From Pisaster brevispinus (lineage: Eukaryota > Echinodermata > Asteroidea > Forcipulatida > Asteriidae), in NCBI GenBank assembly GCA_023634235.1, contig JAMKCF010000016.1, positions 10,166,866 through 10,230,865 on the forward strand: DNA of 64,000 nt, in the 5' to 3' direction. Each line of letters opens with the position of its first letter. The stretch's first letter is position 1. Under the pieces are notes generated by a model. That model was not told where the DNA came from. It searched no databases and worked only from the letters and a program-made list of their open reading frames with translations. Below are positions 59,592 through 64,000 of the stretch, one piece after another. The position numbers and the translations under genes were made by a program.

Positions 59592-62272
59592 GCTTGATGT
59601 TTGATGCACAGAATCTCGCAGTTAAATGAAGAGTTGTGCTGACCCTTGCACTTTTTGGTGTGTCCAGAATTCTTTGGAGAGTTTGCAAGCTCAGAGCTGT
59701 AAACACTTAAACAGTCGTTACCGTCATACGATAACCGTAACGATACGATACGGCAACTGAACTTAGTTATAAAGTTGTACACAGACTAGAGCAATGTAAA
59801 AACCAGGTGCGTGGCCTTCACTCCTTTCTCTATGCTGGACTGAGGTCACACACCATGACACAGACACCTCAATTCAGCACGATAGAGTACATAAGCCTTG
59901 TTTGTTTGCCCAGCACAGTTTGCCGTGGATAAACCTCACGCAAGGAACTAAGTATAAGGGGTGTGTCTATATTTGTCTTAAGATTTAAAAGAAGGACAAA
60001 CACACGTACCTAACGTAATCACACATTTCCAACCCTGTTTCATGGATGTGTCGAAAACGTACGCAGTGTTTACACTGTAGAGTAGTTTAGGTGCCAGACG
60101 CAATAACCAGCAGCGTAAGCGTCAGAGCAGACAACCTCGACTGCACTTAAGTTTTATTACCCTACAAGAGGTCGATTTATGCGGATACGAGGTTACAGTT
60201 GGGCTCAACTACTTTTCCACATAATGACCTGTTAGAGTTTACCAAAACTGCACATTTCGATTTAGTATTTCGACACGTGCTAAACTCATCAAGGTCAGAC
60301 CCGGCCCCAAGTGCAAAATGACTCATTCTGTTATTATTATCACACATTTAATTACTGCTATCCACAATATTCACAGTAAAAAGTACAGGTTAAATAACAA
60401 AAGGAACAAGAAGTGAACTATAAAGCAATTCTAATGACAAGATGACACAGTGACGAAACATTTCAGACTTGGTCTGAATTCACTTGTTTTTCCTTCAATT
60501 CTGCTAAGTAAACAAAAATGTGTTGAATTTGTTTCAAAATAAAACAAGTGCTCTTTAAACTTCTTCTCTTGTGCTGAAGATACTGTTCCTAAAAGCTCAT
60601 TGGAATCAAGAACTCCAGAGGTTACCAAACGACGGAACTGTCGTCATTCCAATAATATTATCTCCTAAGATCTGGATCCCTGTGTCAGTAAATTTGTTAT
60701 TATGTTTTTTTTTTGTCAGCGATGACTTTCAGACAGGGGCCTGTGGGCCCTGGGCTGGCTGGGCCAACAGGTTCAGTTTTTCTACGCTAGGGTATTATAT
60801 GGAGGAAGGAACACAATGGTAGATCCCACCCCAGCGATTACGTTCGGGCCTGATAACACTGGCGTCGATCTATCACACATGCGTTAAAACTATAGCTGCT
60901 TTATGGACTGCCGTTTTGTGAGTCAAATATCGCCCGAGTCAATATTATGACATGTTTACATTTGTTTGTTCGCCGATAACCACGGAGAAATGTTAATTTA
61001 TAGACCATGTAACCTTTGTTTACAAAAAGAGTGACCTTGTACATTCCAGCGGGCCGTTCCGACACAGGCAAGATTGTCCTAAAATTTCACAAGAGGTAAG
61101 ATTCATCTTAACTGTGTATCAATCTTAGTTGCTACATCTAATTCTACCTCCATGGTTGCTATAAGCAAATTTGTGTGATGTCACAGTACAAATCATCATG
61201 GTAATGTTAACAACTTAATCTTAAGATTAATCTTGGCTCTCAACTCCTGATATTGGGAATTTCATGATTCTTTCATAAAATTATAGAAAAGAAAACAACA
61301 ACAGGTGAAGAAGATTTGCGATGTTCCCCCTGTCCTTCATGTCATCCAAGAGTCGAAGGCAGTGCAATCTGTATCATTCATTTTCTCTCATTCGGAGCTG
61401 ATGGAGTGCGTGAGGTACTACCAGCCTCAGTGTGACTTGTGATGTCACAGGTTACATCACCGTCACCTTCCTCGAAATCCCCCGTCAATCAGGTTACGGC
61501 CACGGGTAGACCTAATGGAAGTCTTGCTTGGAACATAGAGCAATATGCTCGGAATAACTTTTGCAAACAACACCATGCTGTAAATTGAAAGTCAAGGCGC
61601 TTAACGCACAGCTATACTCACATGATCTTTTCACGTATGAAGCTGTTCAAGCAGAACATTCTGCTTTAGCAAAATTTCTTTACTTAGCAAGAAATGAGCG
61701 GGTTACCAGTGGCGACAATGTAAGCTTATGGAATGTGGGCTGGTAACCTGTTTCTGCTAAGCAAGAGTTTCCAGTGCTTAGCAAGTTTGTGTGCTTACAG
61801 GCTTTATGGAATTGGGCCCTGATGGAGATGTTGACTAATGAGCTAAACAAACCTACTGCTTCATTACTGGTGAAAAATATTCACGTCTCCGGAAAAGTGC
61901 TAGCCCACTCGCCCTTTGTAAACAACCTGCTGTAGAAATACAGCTTTTGTTTTTTGTCTATACGGCTATTTCATGCCACATAATAACGTCAGTCGTTACA
62001 GTCCAAGGGGGTATACCACAAGACATTGAGATAATTTATATTTATTTGGTTTCTTGCCGAAGAGACTTACGGAATCCATGGAGACCTCCATGCTGAATCT
62101 AAGAGGGCAATTAGGTTGGCCTACTGGTTTTTTCGTTCCCTGCCCCCTAATACGAAAGGAATCATTTTCTACATTTAATATAGTTTGAAAACGCTGCGGG
62201 CAAGAGTGCCGTACGGACCATTAAAAGTTGGTGTAAATACACCATAAAACAGCCGTCTGCCACGAACAGTCA
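59592..62272. other. Upstream region of gk and intergenic DNA
   Basis: No further gene is recognised. No convincing TATA box precedes gk, and its leader may contain non-coding exons not visible here. Short GTTAGCAAG and TTGGGCCC words near 61660-61815 hint at an old MITE. Confidence 0.4.
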
Positions 62273-62582
62273 ATAGACCTTTCCATTGTTGATAAACTAA
62301 CAGCGCTGGTTGGCATGGCCCGCCGAATGTTAGTAAAACGTTCAATCGTGTTAACAGATGTTTCAACCAAATGCAACATTTTCGGCAAACTTCTAATTAA
62401 ATAAAATACCTCCTATGATCGGTTGCTTTGTTTCCAATAAATTCAACACTATTTTTGAATATTTGTGTAACATTGTTACAAACTATAGCTATCTGTTTTT
62501 GTTTTGCATCTATGGCTTTCCATAGTTTTCCAGCCAGGGTTGGCAAAATCTTGGGCTGTGACGTTGCAAAAGAAAGGTCTAT
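62273..62582 (-). mobile_element. MITE, family F, inverted copy
   Basis: Starts ATAGACCTTTCCATTGTTGA and ends GCAAAAGAAAGGTCTAT. It is the inverse of 52445-52754 with scattered substitutions. Confidence 0.85.
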
Positions 62583-63199
62583 ACTTAACAGTAATCATTA
62601 GTCCTCGCTGAGAAGTCAGCGACGTCATGAAGCGCTGACTCATTAAGGTAACCGAGCGTCTCATGATATAATGTGAGGGAAGCTCTCAGCTGCCAGCCAT
62701 TGCCTCTTTGTGATTTATTTGCCATGAATTTTGTCATGTCCCGGGCAACGTTAGAGGACTACCGTCTGTGATGAGAAGAAATACGATCCTCTTCGACAGC
62801 AGTGACATATTCAAGAGAAAATTACGGGGTAAGTTTTCAGCTATTGGAGATGCTCGCCTAACAGTAGCCCAGGTTGGACTATTTCAGCTTCTTAAATCAG
62901 GTAAAAATATAAAAAAACATTAGTAAAAAATTGGTTCGCATTGTAGAGAAGCTTTATACCCAGGACGTCAGTGCAGTGGCACTGACGTCCTACCAGGGCT
63001 AGCCTAACAGTAACAGGCTGACCCTCCTCAAGCTCTGCATTATTTGTCTTAATATTTCTGCACTTTTGATTGAGGCGTCAAACATTTATCACCAGTCTGT
63101 TTGTTTTAACACCAGGATCAATCTGGACCAGCTTGAGGTATTTTAATTTCTTATTCACATTGAGTGAAATAAGAGAGGACATAGCCCAGATAGCATCAC
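62583..63199. other. Intergenic, no gene seen
   Basis: Short inverted words such as GACGTCAGTGC and GCACTGACGTC (62967-62991) occur. No coding sequence is recognised. Confidence 0.4.
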
Positions 63200-63850
63200 T
63201 ACATAGGACCAACGTTGGGCCAACGAAACACTTTCGTTGGACCAACATTGGCTGTCAACAATGGCCTGCAACGTACTTTTGCTCATCGGTCTTATGTTGG
63301 GCCAATGAAAAAATTGGCCCAACGTTGGCCCAACGTAAACATTGGCCCAACATTGGGCCAGTGTCCTGCCCATGTATATTAAAACCTTGAACCAATATTG
63401 GGCCAACACAGTCGAACATTCGGCCAACGTTGCGCCAAACATTCTGCCAACAGAAAAGTTTTGTTTGGCCAATGTTGGCTGTCAATATTGGCCCAACGTA
63501 CTTTTGCTCATCGATCTTATGTTGGGCCAATGAAAAAGTTGTCCCAACGTTGGCCCAACGTAAACATTGGCCCAACATTGGGGCAGTGTTCTGCCCATGT
63601 ATGTTAAAACATTGAAGCAATATTCGGCCAACACAGTCGAACATTCGACCAACGTTGCGCCCAACATTCTGCCAACAGAAAAGTTTTGTTGGGCTGACGT
63701 TGGCTGTCAACGTTGGCCCAACATACTTTTGCTCATCGGAGTTACGTTGGGCCAATGTTAAAGTTGGGCCAACGTTGGCCCAACGTAAACATGGGCTAAA
63801 CATTGTCCAACGTAGAACCAATGAAAGGTTTATGTTGGGCCAATAGTTAG
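63200..63850. repeat. ~225-bp tandem repeat full of CCAACGTTGG palindromes
   Basis: TGTCAA followed by a TTGGCC word and TACTTTTGCTCATCG recurs at 63253, 63480 and 63705, giving a period of 225-227 bp. Within units GTTGGGCCAAC and GTTGGCCCAAC alternate and form perfect palindromes of 22 bp, for example near 63754. The long minus-strand frame at 63255-63863 comes from this repeat. Confidence 0.85.
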
Positions 63851-64000
63851 GTAGAACCTCCATATGACCGTGAAGTAGGGTACAAATGCAATTTTATTGC
63901 TGAAAATGATAGATGAGGGTGTCTCGATTCAGAATCTGACGGGTGCCCACTTGGCACCCTTGGGCAATTCTTTTTATTGACATCTTAAGCCACGCCCACT

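Noticed and set aside
63255..63863. 202-codon minus-strand frame with repetitive WANVGPT-type words
   Set aside because: The frame exists only because the 225-bp palindromic repeat lacks stops; both strands give similar peptides.

Overview
The window looks like nuclear DNA of a marine invertebrate deuterostome, most likely an echinoderm. The evidence is an animal-type glycerol kinase gene split by many small introns, secreted C-type lectins, a family 92 glycosyltransferase, and a dense load of tRNA-derived SINEs, short terminal-inverted-repeat elements, foldbacks and satellites. The species assignment is inference from gene content and repeat style. Bases 1-13700: a 3' SINE fragment, an intronless GT92 glycosyltransferase (619-2295, +) with a coding minisatellite at its C-terminus, a 1-kb element with long inverted repeats, foldbacks and G-rich repeats, a C-type lectin on the minus strand (8933-9466) whose C-terminal PAN half has decayed, and a pearl/Helitron-like repeat element. 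Bases 13701-43020: a segmental duplication field. Two nearly identical blocks carry intronless CTLD-PAN lectin genes (14188-14892 and 23828-24526, +). A relic of a further lectin 3' end lies at 17141-17214. The second block was split by a 3.1-kb DNA transposon (25184-28275). The region from inside that transposon onward (25868-32808) was then copied again in full (35857-42788), with one partial copy between (32809-35856). Bases 43021-64000: glycerol kinase on the minus strand, 15 coding exons from 59591 down to 47118, all read here with consistent phases and splice sites. Its introns hold SINEs, at least three copies of one MITE family, a nested MITE, two tandem repeat arrays and a foldback with a 9-bp target duplication. 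The window ends in a palindrome-rich 225-bp tandem repeat. The GT92 enzyme would act in the Golgi, the lectins would be secreted, and glycerol kinase would act in lipid and energy metabolism; nothing suggests they form a shared pathway. The most interesting biology is the lectin pair: signal peptide, PAN domain and flanks are almost identical, while the sugar-binding CTLD carries many amino-acid changes and very few silent ones.
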